Shown here: piece by piece, positions 14,083-20,724 of the stretch
How positions within the stretch are numbered: position 1 is the stretch's first letter
How the letters are laid out: each line of letters starts with the position of its first letter
Assembly (NCBI GenBank): GCA_023406915.1
Contig: JAEXTR010000356.1
Coordinates: 1 to 20,724 of the forward strand
DNA: 20,724 bases
Source of the DNA: Bacteroidota bacterium
Lineage (GTDB): Bacteria > Bacteroidota > Ignavibacteria > Ignavibacteriales > Ignavibacteriaceae
Reading direction: 5' to 3'
Made by a program: the position numbers and the translations under genes
The notes under the pieces: generated by a model
Database searches by the model: none
What the model was told of the DNA's origin: nothing
Seen by the model: only the letters and a program-made list of their open reading frames with translations

Positions 14083-16149
14083 TTGAATACTGAAAGAATA
14101 CTTGTTACAGCTGCACTTCCGTATGCTAACGGACCTATCCATCTTGGGCATCTTGCCGGAGCCTATCTGCCTGCGGATATGTATGTGCGCTACCATCGTC
14201 TGAAAGGATCTGACATACTCTTTGTATGCGGTTCCGATGAGCACGGTGTTCCGGTAACGATTACCGCTGACAAGGAAGGAATTACTCCTCAGGATGTTAT
14301 AGACCGCTTTCATTCTATAAATCAAGAATCATTCCGGAAATTCGGGATGGATTTTGATATCTATTCCAGAACAAGTATTCCTGCTCATCATGAAACGGCA
14401 AAGGAGTTCTTTAAAAAGTATTATGAACTCGGTCTGCTTTCTGAGAAGAAGTCAATGCAGTTCTATGATCCGAAAGCTGCAATGTTTCTTCCTGATCGTT
14501 ATGTTGAAGGTACCTGCCCAAATTGCGGCAATACCGGGGCACGCAGCGATGAATGTGAAGTATGCGGTGCACTGTATGATCCGAATGCATTGAAGAACCC
14601 CATCAGCAAAATCACCGGGGAGACCCCTGTCCTGAAGGAGTCTTCTCATTGGTATTTTCCCTTAGGTAAGTATCAGGAACGTCTTGAACAGTACATCGCT
14701 GACCACAATAAACAATATGGTTGGAGAGAGAATGTTCTGCAGTATTGCCGGGGATGGTTTCAGGCTGGACTTCAGGATCGTGCTGTAACCCGTGATCTGG
14801 ATTGGGGGGTAGCAGTACCCCTGGACCATGTGCAGAATAAAGTTTTATATGTTTGGTTTGAGGCAGTCCTGGGGTATATCTCCGCTACAAAAGAGCTGTC
14901 AGCCCATCGTTCTGAACCCGAACTTTGGAAAGAGTTTTGGCTGAACAAAGAGACTAAGTATGTTGCTTTTATTGGAAAAGATAATATCGTATTCCATACG
15001 ATCGTTTTCCCTGCAATGCTCATGGCATGGAACGATGCGTCCGCTGAACAGTATATCCTGCCCCAAAACGTACCCGCAAATGAATTTTTGAACTTCGAAG
15101 GGAAGAAGTTTTCAAAGAGCCGAAACTGGGGTATCGATGTGATTGACTTCTTGAAGCTGTTTGATGCTGATTCGCTCCGCTATACCCTCGCATCGAATTT
15201 GCCTGAGTATCGTGATACTGATTTCCAGTGGAAGGAGTTTCAGGCGAAACACAATAACGAGCTTGCTAATATCCTGGGCAATTTTGTTCACAGGACTTTG
15301 ACTTTTCTGCACAAACATTTTGAAGGCGTCGTCCCTCAAGTTGGAACTCTCACCGAACTGGATGCTGCTCAGATTCAGATGCTGCAATCATCACCTTCAA
15401 AAATCAGCGAATTGTTTGAAGGGTACCGCTTTAAGGAAGCAACACTTGAATTGATGAATATCTGCAGAGCGTCAAATAAATACTTTAATGATGCAGAGCC
15501 ATGGAAACTTGTGAAAAGTGATAAGGAAGCTTGCGGCACTGTACTGAATGTCTGTCTGCAAACTATTTATACGATGGCAGAACTCTTTATGCCGGTAATT
15601 CCATTCACCTCAGAGAAACTGTTCAGAATACTAAATGCGCTGCCAGTGCTCTGGAATGAGTGCGGTACACCTCATCTTGATGCAGGTCATCAAATTAACT
15701 CTCCGGAAATATTGTTTGTACAGATTGAGGATACGACCATTGAAAAGGTGATCCTGGAGACAGCCAATACTGTTGAACCTGTTGCAGAAGCCAAGGCTGA
15801 GGTGCCAACGGTTGAGCCATTACCTCCCGTTACCTACGATGATTTTATGAAGGTGCAGCTCCTTACAGCCGAAGTCCTTTCGGCTGAAAAGATCAAAGGG
15901 AAGGATAAACTATTGAAGCTTAACCTTTCTGTAGCAGGCGAAGAGCGCCAGGTGGTTGCTGGTATTGCACTAAGCTACACTCCCGAGCAAATCATTGGCA
16001 AGAAGGTGGTCATTGTTGCCAATCTCGAACCGAAACAGATTGCAGGACAGACATCGCACGGAATGATTCTGGCAGCGGATAATGGTAAAGGTGGATTGCA
16101 GATACTGGAAGTTGGTGATGTAATCCCCAGTGGAATCCGGGTTAAATAA
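14083..16149 (+). CDS. metG: Methionyl-tRNA synthetase with C-terminal tRNA-binding domain
   Basis: A 688-residue class I synthetase charging tRNA-Met. The HIGH-like motif HLGH is at 20-23 in ALPYANGPIHLGH, the zinc knuckle has Cys145, Cys148, Cys158 and Cys161, and KMSKS appears as KFSKS at 342-346. The anticodon-binding helical domain spans about 390-545. An Ala/Glu/Pro-rich linker (about 560-585) leads to a C-terminal Trbp111-like EMAP domain (about 588-688, with NLEPKQIAGQTSHGM), which makes it the dimeric four-cysteine type. The start is TTG: an in-frame stop lies 18 bases upstream, no ATG comes before HLGH, and a GGAA site precedes it. It is a single gene with no partner, divergent from rmuC. 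Confidence 0.96.
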   Translation: MNTERILVTAALPYANGPIHLGHLAGAYLPADMYVRYHRLKGSDILFVCGSDEHGVPVTITADKEGITPQDVIDRFHSINQESFRKFGMDFDIYSRTSIPAHHETAKEFFKKYYELGLLSEKKSMQFYDPKAAMFLPDRYVEGTCPNCGNTGARSDECEVCGALYDPNALKNPISKITGETPVLKESSHWYFPLGKYQERLEQYIADHNKQYGWRENVLQYCRGWFQAGLQDRAVTRDLDWGVAVPLDHVQNKVLYVWFEAVLGYISATKELSAHRSEPELWKEFWLNKETKYVAFIGKDNIVFHTIVFPAMLMAWNDASAEQYILPQNVPANEFLNFEGKKFSKSRNWGIDVIDFLKLFDADSLRYTLASNLPEYRDTDFQWKEFQAKHNNELANILGNFVHRTLTFLHKHFEGVVPQVGTLTELDAAQIQMLQSSPSKISELFEGYRFKEATLELMNICRASNKYFNDAEPWKLVKSDKEACGTVLNVCLQTIYTMAELFMPVIPFTSEKLFRILNALPVLWNECGTPHLDAGHQINSPEILFVQIEDTTIEKVILETANTVEPVAEAKAEVPTVEPLPPVTYDDFMKVQLLTAEVLSAEKIKGKDKLLKLNLSVAGEERQVVAGIALSYTPEQIIGKKVVIVANLEPKQIAGQTSHGMILAADNGKGGLQILEVGDVIPSGIRVK

Positions 16150-16155
16150 CCGCGT

Positions 16156-16175
16156 GCCCTTTACGGGGCTTGTTT
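16156..16175 (+). terminator. Possible weak terminator after metG
   Basis: GCCCT and GGGGC can form a short five-base-pair stem with a TTAC loop, seven bases after the metG stop and followed by TTGTTT. The stem is short and the U tract interrupted, so this is tentative. Confidence 0.3.
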
Positions 16176-16219
16176 ATGCACTTTATTCTGCTGATCAGAT
16201 TAACGATAATTGTATAGAG

Positions 16220-16225
16220 TATAAT
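16220..16225 (+). promoter_or_regulatory. TATAAT -10 box for the subtilase gene
   Basis: A perfect TATAAT lies 30 bases before the ATG at 16256, preceded by an AT-rich stretch. No good TTGACA is seen at 17 bases spacing, so only the -10 half is supported. Primary sigma factors in this group can use other boxes. Confidence 0.35.
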
Positions 16226-16255
16226 GAGAATTGTTAGAAGATATTGGATGTAAAA

Positions 16256-17998
16256 ATGAAAAATTTGATGTTATTCACCTTGCTGATGATACTGTTTTGC
16301 GGTGTAACAGTAGTTGCGCAGGCGCCTCTGAAGAAAAGCAGTGACCGGTTCAAAATGCTGTCAGAGAAAAGCAGTACGGATGCGACGATCAGTGGATGGA
16401 TATTTTTCACGGATAAAGGACCTGCTGTTAGAAAGCAATTGGCAAATCCAGAGGAATCAGTCAGTCGCAGATCATTAGATCGCAGAAAAAAACTCCCGGT
16501 TACCGGACTGGATGAGACAGATTTACCTGTCTACCGTGAATATATCCGCGCCATTGAGGCAGCAGGATTGCGCGTGAAGCGCACATCGAAGTGGATGAAT
16601 GGTGTAACATGTGTGGGTACCGTTGAAGCTTTTAGGCGGGTGGCGGGTCTGCGGTTTGTTGAGAGTATTGATATCATTGAGAGTTACCGAAGCGTTCGTC
16701 CGGTTGAAGTCATCAAGAGCGAAGGTCACCAGTTTTCTCCTACCCCTTCTCCGGCAGGAACTAATCTTCTCAATTATGGCAATTCTTATACGCAGTTGCA
16801 ACAACTCAGGGTCCCGGAGCTTCACAATATCGGTTATTCAGGTCAGGGAGTTATGATTGCCGTGCTGGATGCAGGCTTTAATCTTCTGGCTCATGAGGCA
16901 TTTGATAGTATGCACATCGTAGCAGTATGGGATTTTGTTAATAATGACCCCGGTGTAGGTGATTCATCAGATATGGGTACCGGAAGTCATGGGACCAAAA
17001 CTCTCTCAACCATTGGTGGTTTCAAAGAAGGTAAACTGATCGGCCCGGCATACCGTGCCTCATATGTGCTCGCAAAAACGGAAAACACTGACTCTGAAAC
17101 ACCTGTGGAAGAAGATAACTGGATTGCAGCAATGGAATGGGCTGATAGTATTGGCATTGATGTATCTTCAACATCACTCGGCTATATCGGATTCGATCCA
17201 CCTTATACCAGTTATACATGGCAGTCAATGGACGGTAATACCTGTCGAATAACCCGCGCCGCTGACCTAGCTGTAAAAAAAGGAATTTTAGTAGTTAATT
17301 CTGCTGGTAATGAAGGGTATCATCCAACTCAAAACACACTGGGTGCCCCTTCGGATGGTGATAGTGTGCTTGCCATCGGGGCGGTTGATGCCACTGGCAA
17401 TCGAGTTGATTTTAGCAGTGTGGGTAATACTGTTGATGGAAGGATTAAGCCCGATGTTATGGCAATGGGTACTGGCGTTGTTGTTGTCAGTGCCATTAAT
17501 ACTACCGGTTATGTGACTGCTTCAGGTACGTCATTTAGTTGTCCGTTGGCAGCTGGTGTTGCAGGATTGCTCATAGAACAATTTCCCACCGCATCACCAA
17601 TGGATATTGTCAGGGCAATGAAGGAGACAGCTTCAAATTCTGCCAACCCAAACCGTGAATATGGATGGGGGATAATCAATGCTGTTGCAGCGAGAGGGCA
17701 TTTGTTGCTGACAATCGATAATGTCTTGCCTCCGGGTGATTTTACACTTGAGCAGAATTATCCGAATCCATTTAACCCGGAAACAGTGATCAGTTACACA
17801 CTTGCAAAACCTAGGGTAGTTGATCTGTCAGTTTACGCAATCAGTGGTGAAAAAGTGGCGACACTTTTCAGCGGTATGAGGTCTGCCGGTTTCTATACCC
17901 AGAGCTTTAACGCTTCAGGACTTGCCAGTGGTGTATACATCTACCGATTGTCAACTTTTGAGGGGTCTGTATCACGCAAAATGATGCTGATCCGCTAA
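16256..17998 (+). CDS. Secreted S8 subtilisin-like protease with type IX secretion sorting domain
   Basis: A 580-residue exported protease. The signal peptide runs from MKNLMLF to about VVAQA. An N-terminal prodomain-like region contains IFFTDKGP and SRRSLDRRKK, typical of Bacteroidota/Ignavibacteria S8 peptidases. The catalytic residues are Asp205 (VLDAGF), His245 (GSHGTKT) and Ser426 (SGTSFSCP), with oxyanion Asn352 (SAGNEG). The tail from residue 498 reads LEQNYPNPFNPETVISY and ends in KMMLIR. This is the type A sorting domain, so the protein should cross the outer membrane through the PorU/gliding-type machinery and be cut or anchored there. I chose the ATG at 16256; a TTG at 16244 is also in frame but would put acidic residues ahead of the signal. 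Tandem terminators follow, so it is monocistronic. Confidence 0.93.
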   Translation: MKNLMLFTLLMILFCGVTVVAQAPLKKSSDRFKMLSEKSSTDATISGWIFFTDKGPAVRKQLANPEESVSRRSLDRRKKLPVTGLDETDLPVYREYIRAIEAAGLRVKRTSKWMNGVTCVGTVEAFRRVAGLRFVESIDIIESYRSVRPVEVIKSEGHQFSPTPSPAGTNLLNYGNSYTQLQQLRVPELHNIGYSGQGVMIAVLDAGFNLLAHEAFDSMHIVAVWDFVNNDPGVGDSSDMGTGSHGTKTLSTIGGFKEGKLIGPAYRASYVLAKTENTDSETPVEEDNWIAAMEWADSIGIDVSSTSLGYIGFDPPYTSYTWQSMDGNTCRITRAADLAVKKGILVVNSAGNEGYHPTQNTLGAPSDGDSVLAIGAVDATGNRVDFSSVGNTVDGRIKPDVMAMGTGVVVVSAINTTGYVTASGTSFSCPLAAGVAGLLIEQFPTASPMDIVRAMKETASNSANPNREYGWGIINAVAARGHLLLTIDNVLPPGDFTLEQNYPNPFNPETVISYTLAKPRVVDLSVYAISGEKVATLFSGMRSAGFYTQSFNASGLASGVYIYRLSTFEGSVSRKMMLIR

Positions 17999-18003
17999 TC
18001 ATA

Positions 18004-18040
18004 GGGCTGCACATGCACCCTCCTGTGCAGCCCCCTTTTT
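18004..18040 (+). terminator. Strong intrinsic terminator after the subtilase gene
   Basis: GGGCTGCACA and TGTGCAGCCC form a perfect ten-base-pair GC-rich stem with a ten-base loop, then CC and five Ts. It begins six bases after the stop codon. Confidence 0.9.
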
Positions 18041-18061
18041 CTCGCCATTCCGGCAGTTTTT

Positions 18062-18095
18062 AAGCCAGTATTCTTCAGTGAATTCTGGCTTTTTT
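18062..18095 (+). terminator. Second intrinsic terminator in tandem
   Basis: AAGCCAG pairs with CTGGCTT, followed inward by one mismatch and ATTC/GAAT, with a six-base loop, and a run of Ts directly after the stem (18090-18095). It backs up the first terminator 22 bases upstream. Confidence 0.75.
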
Positions 18096-18182
18096 ATTAG
18101 TCAGGCTCCCTGAAAGTGCTTATAACTTACCAATTTACCTTGAAAAAAAGTGGATTTATGGTTACTATTGTTGTTACTTTAA

Positions 18183-18208
18183 AAATGTTTCATTATTTGC
18201 AAACATTT
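18183..18208. promoter_or_regulatory. Inverted repeat upstream of the foldase gene, possible operator
   Basis: AAATGTTT and AAACATTT are perfect inverted eight-base arms separated by ten bases, 33 bases before the foldase start. No T run follows. The arm spacing puts half-sites about 18 bases apart centre to centre, so a dimeric regulator or a 5' UTR hairpin are both possible. Confidence 0.4.
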
Positions 18209-18240
18209 GATTCTAAGCAGACATTCACTATTCAACAACG

Positions 18241-20244
18241 ATGAGGATGAAAACTATTATGCTGAAAAAAGTATGGTATCTGTTCGCGGTGATAGTCGGT
18301 GGGATAATGCTACAATCCTGCTCCCCTGAACACTCAGAGATTGTGGTTGCCGAGTACGGTGACAAGGCGATCAAGATGGGCGAATTTGAACGCGTTTATG
18401 CAAAAAATGCGGGGGGAGAGGCTAATGCTAAAGATGACAGTCTTTCCCAATTCAAGTCTTTTCTGGATCTGTATGTTCGGTACAAAATGAAACTTGCTGA
18501 TGCTGCTGAGCGTGGATTCGACAAGGATCAGTCTTTGCAGGATGAGCTTCAGGACTATAAGCTGAAAATAGGACCAGCTTACATACTTGAAAAAAGGGTT
18601 GTTGATCCTGCCCTGAAGGCGATTTATGACAAACGTAGATGGGAATTCAGGGTAAGCCATATCATGACCAGACCAGACTCAACTGGTATGGAGGGCGCAA
18701 AACAAAAGATTCAGGAAATCTATGCTATGCTTCAGGCTGGCACAAAGAGTTTTGAAGATCTGGCAAGAGAATATTCATCTGATGATTTCTCGAAGGTAAA
18801 TGGTGGTGATATTTATTACATCACATCCGGTCAGATTATTCCTGAATTTGAAAAAGAAGTTTATAAACTCGAAAAAGGACAGGTATCAGAACCTGTTGAA
18901 TCCCGTTATGGCTGGCATATCATCAAGGTAACGGACAAACAGGAAAGAATACCTCAGATCCGTGCACGCCATATTCTGGTTGACTTTTACACTGCTGATG
19001 GTCAGGTAGATACAGCAGCTGCAAAGGCACGCGTTGACTCAGTGATGCTGCGTCTGAATATGGGTGAAGATTTTGCGTCACTTGCAAAAGAGTATTCTGA
19101 CGATAAAGGTTCCGCAGAAAATGGCGGCGATTTGAATTTCTTTGAAAGAAGAATGATGGTTCAGCCATTTGATGAAGCTGCTTTCAACCTGCGTGTGGGT
19201 GAAATCTCCGGTCCGGTTCAAACCGATTATGGTTTCCATATTATTCAGGTTACCGATGTAAAGCACTATGGTACCTTTGAAGAAGAAAAGGAAACTGCGA
19301 GAAATATCTACAAGCAAACTACCTATCAGACAGACAATGATCTGTTTGTTCAGGGGTTGAAGGATAAATATAAGGGGCAGATGAACAACGAAGTATGGGA
19401 TGAACTTCAGCGCCTTACGGGGGATACACTGAAAGTGGGTAAGCCGTACTGGGATGCCGAATGGAGACCTCAAATCAAAGACCGTATCCTGTTTACCGTT
19501 GGTAATCACGGCGTATCCGTTGATACCATGATTGCTTATATGGAACAGCAGTTCGAGTACACCAGTGGTCCTATCAGAAAGGACCTGGTATCAGGTGCTG
19601 TGAAAAAGAAAAGTGGTGAAGTTGCCCTGATGCTTGAATCTGACAGTCTGGATAAGGTTGACCCTACCTTTGCACAGTTGATGGATGATTACCGGAATGG
19701 TATCTACATCTTCAAACTTCAGGAACTAGAAGTCTGGAATAAGGTTGACTTAGACAGTGCGAAACTGGCAGCTTATCACGAAGTTCACAAAGAGAAATAC
19801 CGTTGGAATGATCGTGTTGAGTTTGCAGAAATTTTTGCCCGGAACGATTCTGTGATCAATTATTATCACGCAAGGCTGCGTGATGGAGCAGATTTTGATA
19901 CGCTTGCCATGCAGTATACTGAGCGTCCAAACTTCAGGATGAAAATGGGACGTTACGAGCTTTCAGACGTCACAACTTCCGATTTGCATAAGGAAGCATT
20001 TAAGCTGAACACACCTGGTGAGTATACCAAACCTTTTCCGAACTCAAACGGTTTCTCAATCGTCAAACTGATCAAAAAGGATCCAACAAGACTCAAGACA
20101 TTTGAAGAGGCAAAACCTGAAGTAGCAGGAGCTTATCAGGAAATAGAAAGCAAACGACTCGAAGAAGAATATCTGAAAACGCTTGATGCGAAGTTCAGAC
20201 CAAGCTATAATTATGATGAGCTTCGGGCTGCATTCAGGCAGTAA
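18241..20244 (+). CDS. Lipoprotein peptidyl-prolyl isomerase/foldase with three parvulin (PpiC) domains
   Basis: A 667-residue envelope foldase. The N-terminus (with LQSC, Cys27) is a lipoprotein signal, so it is membrane-tethered in the periplasm. A SurA/PrsA-like helical region (about 30-125) precedes three parvulin units. Unit one runs from about 130 (VSHIM at 138) to GWHIIKV near 224. Unit two runs from RARHIL (241-246) to YGFHIIQV near 330. A degenerate third runs from VEFAEIF at 526 to GFSIVKL near 604; it has lost the HI histidines and is probably structural. Between units two and three is a segment of about 160 residues without clear family. Possible starts are ATG 18241, 18247 and 18259; none has a strong ribosome site. 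It overlaps the next lipoprotein gene. In diderms such proteins assist outer membrane protein folding. Confidence 0.9.
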   Translation: MRMKTIMLKKVWYLFAVIVGGIMLQSCSPEHSEIVVAEYGDKAIKMGEFERVYAKNAGGEANAKDDSLSQFKSFLDLYVRYKMKLADAAERGFDKDQSLQDELQDYKLKIGPAYILEKRVVDPALKAIYDKRRWEFRVSHIMTRPDSTGMEGAKQKIQEIYAMLQAGTKSFEDLAREYSSDDFSKVNGGDIYYITSGQIIPEFEKEVYKLEKGQVSEPVESRYGWHIIKVTDKQERIPQIRARHILVDFYTADGQVDTAAAKARVDSVMLRLNMGEDFASLAKEYSDDKGSAENGGDLNFFERRMMVQPFDEAAFNLRVGEISGPVQTDYGFHIIQVTDVKHYGTFEEEKETARNIYKQTTYQTDNDLFVQGLKDKYKGQMNNEVWDELQRLTGDTLKVGKPYWDAEWRPQIKDRILFTVGNHGVSVDTMIAYMEQQFEYTSGPIRKDLVSGAVKKKSGEVALMLESDSLDKVDPTFAQLMDDYRNGIYIFKLQELEVWNKVDLDSAKLAAYHEVHKEKYRWNDRVEFAEIFARNDSVINYYHARLRDGADFDTLAMQYTERPNFRMKMGRYELSDVTTSDLHKEAFKLNTPGEYTKPFPNSNGFSIVKLIKKDPTRLKTFEEAKPEVAGAYQEIESKRLEEEYLKTLDAKFRPSYNYDELRAAFRQ

Positions 20245-20724
20245 ACTCACTGCTTTCGTACTCTATGTTCTATTTTTGACTGCCGCAGGGTGTGATGACC
20301 CTGCGGAGCCGAAAGATTTTGCGGCGAGGGTGGAGGAAAGTTATTTGACTGAATCCGACCTCGCCATTCAGATTGATTCTGCCTCGGGGCACAGACAATT
20401 CCGCGATGCAATGATCCGCAAATGGATTGAATCAGAAATATACTACAGGGAAGCAAAAAAGGCTGGCGTAACGGAAAGTGAAGAATTTGGGTTGCTGATG
20501 AGGGATGCAGAGAAGGAGCTGGCGAAGGCTATGCTACTCGAAAAGCTTACGCGGGATGCTAAAGGGGGTTTCACCGATCAGGACCTGCTGCAGTTTTACA
20601 CCAGAAATCTGCACCTCTTTAAACTGACTGAAAAAGCGTACCAGATGCAGGCTGTGTTGTTTGCTGATGAGCGTGAGGCTATCTCATTCAGAGATCAGGT
20701 GTTGCAAAAGGGGTGGAATCGTGC
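20213..20724 (+). CDS. SurA/PpiC-like lipoprotein, C-terminus cut by window edge
   Basis: An open frame of 170 codons to the right edge. It begins with ATG ATG inside the last codons of the foldase gene (32 bases of overlap, different frame). The N-terminus is a lipoprotein signal: a hydrophobic VLYVLFLTA stretch, then AAGC and Asp-Asp. The mature part is charged and helical, with RDAMIRKWIESEIYYREAKK and DQDLLQFYTRNLHLFKL, resembling the N-terminal chaperone region of SurA/PrsA-type proteins that precedes a parvulin domain. The parvulin part itself would lie outside the window, so isomerase activity cannot be confirmed here. The Asp at +2 may favour inner membrane retention by the E. coli rule, which need not hold in this group. 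It is cotranscribed with the foldase, so a paired foldase unit is likely. Confidence 0.8.
   Translation, partial: MMSFGLHSGSKLTAFVLYVLFLTAAGCDDPAEPKDFAARVEESYLTESDLAIQIDSASGHRQFRDAMIRKWIESEIYYREAKKAGVTESEEFGLLMRDAEKELAKAMLLEKLTRDAKGGFTDQDLLQFYTRNLHLFKLTEKAYQMQAVLFADEREAISFRDQVLQKGWNR

Noticed and set aside
13999..14325. Upstream extension of the rmuC frame by 109 codons
   Set aside because: It runs antisense across the metG start and divergent promoter gap, has no RmuC-like content, and the ATG at 13998 has a membrane-anchor start with a ribosome site.

Overview
The window looks like a chromosomal segment from a bacterium of the Bacteroidota/Chlorobiota/Ignavibacteriota lineage. I would guess Ignavibacteria or Kapabacteria. 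The main clue is the secreted subtilase at 16256-17998, whose tail has the NYPNPFNP-type type IX secretion sorting motif common in that group. Lipoprotein foldases, an AmpG-like permease and a NagZ/serine-hydrolase fusion fit the same group. GC looks moderate, roughly mid-40s percent by eye. The assignment is inferred from protein character, not from a marker gene. No rRNA, tRNA, CRISPR array, insertion sequence or phage gene was seen.

Layout. Positions 1-4417 lie on the minus strand: a class V aminotransferase (cysteine desulfurase fold), a polytopic DUF5009/NagX-type membrane protein, then a long-chain acyl-CoA ligase cut by the left edge. Positions 4418-4879 form the divergent regulatory gap, with a perfect 14-bp palindrome and a 56-codon small membrane protein gene. 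Positions 4880-9985 are a tight plus-strand operon: a BadF-type sugar kinase, an AmpG-like MFS permease, and a 956-residue secreted fusion of a family 3 glycoside hydrolase (NagZ type) with a serine beta-lactamase-like domain. Positions 9989-12442 (minus) are an ABC-2 exporter (ATPase, permease) with a LolA-like periplasmic protein, all touching each other. RmuC (12526-13998, minus) diverges from methionyl-tRNA synthetase (14083-16149, plus). The subtilase follows, then tandem intrinsic terminators. The window ends with a three-parvulin-domain lipoprotein foldase that overlaps the start of a second SurA/PpiC-like lipoprotein running off the right edge.

How the genes work together. The kinase, permease and NagZ fusion, with the DUF5009 protein on the other side of the divergent region, make a coherent cell-wall (muropeptide/amino sugar) recovery module. 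The glycosidase carries an export signal, so cleavage would be outside the cytoplasm, unlike the cytoplasmic NagZ of Escherichia coli. The ABC/LolA-like trio and the foldase lipoproteins are envelope biogenesis genes. RmuC and MetG are housekeeping.

The clearest unexplained signals are in the nucleic acid. A strong hairpin with two competing alternative pairings lies in the signal-peptide codons of the NagZ fusion. The 14-bp palindrome lies upstream of the aminotransferase, and an 8-bp-arm inverted repeat lies upstream of the foldase. I did not find a convincing entirely new defence or mobile system here.
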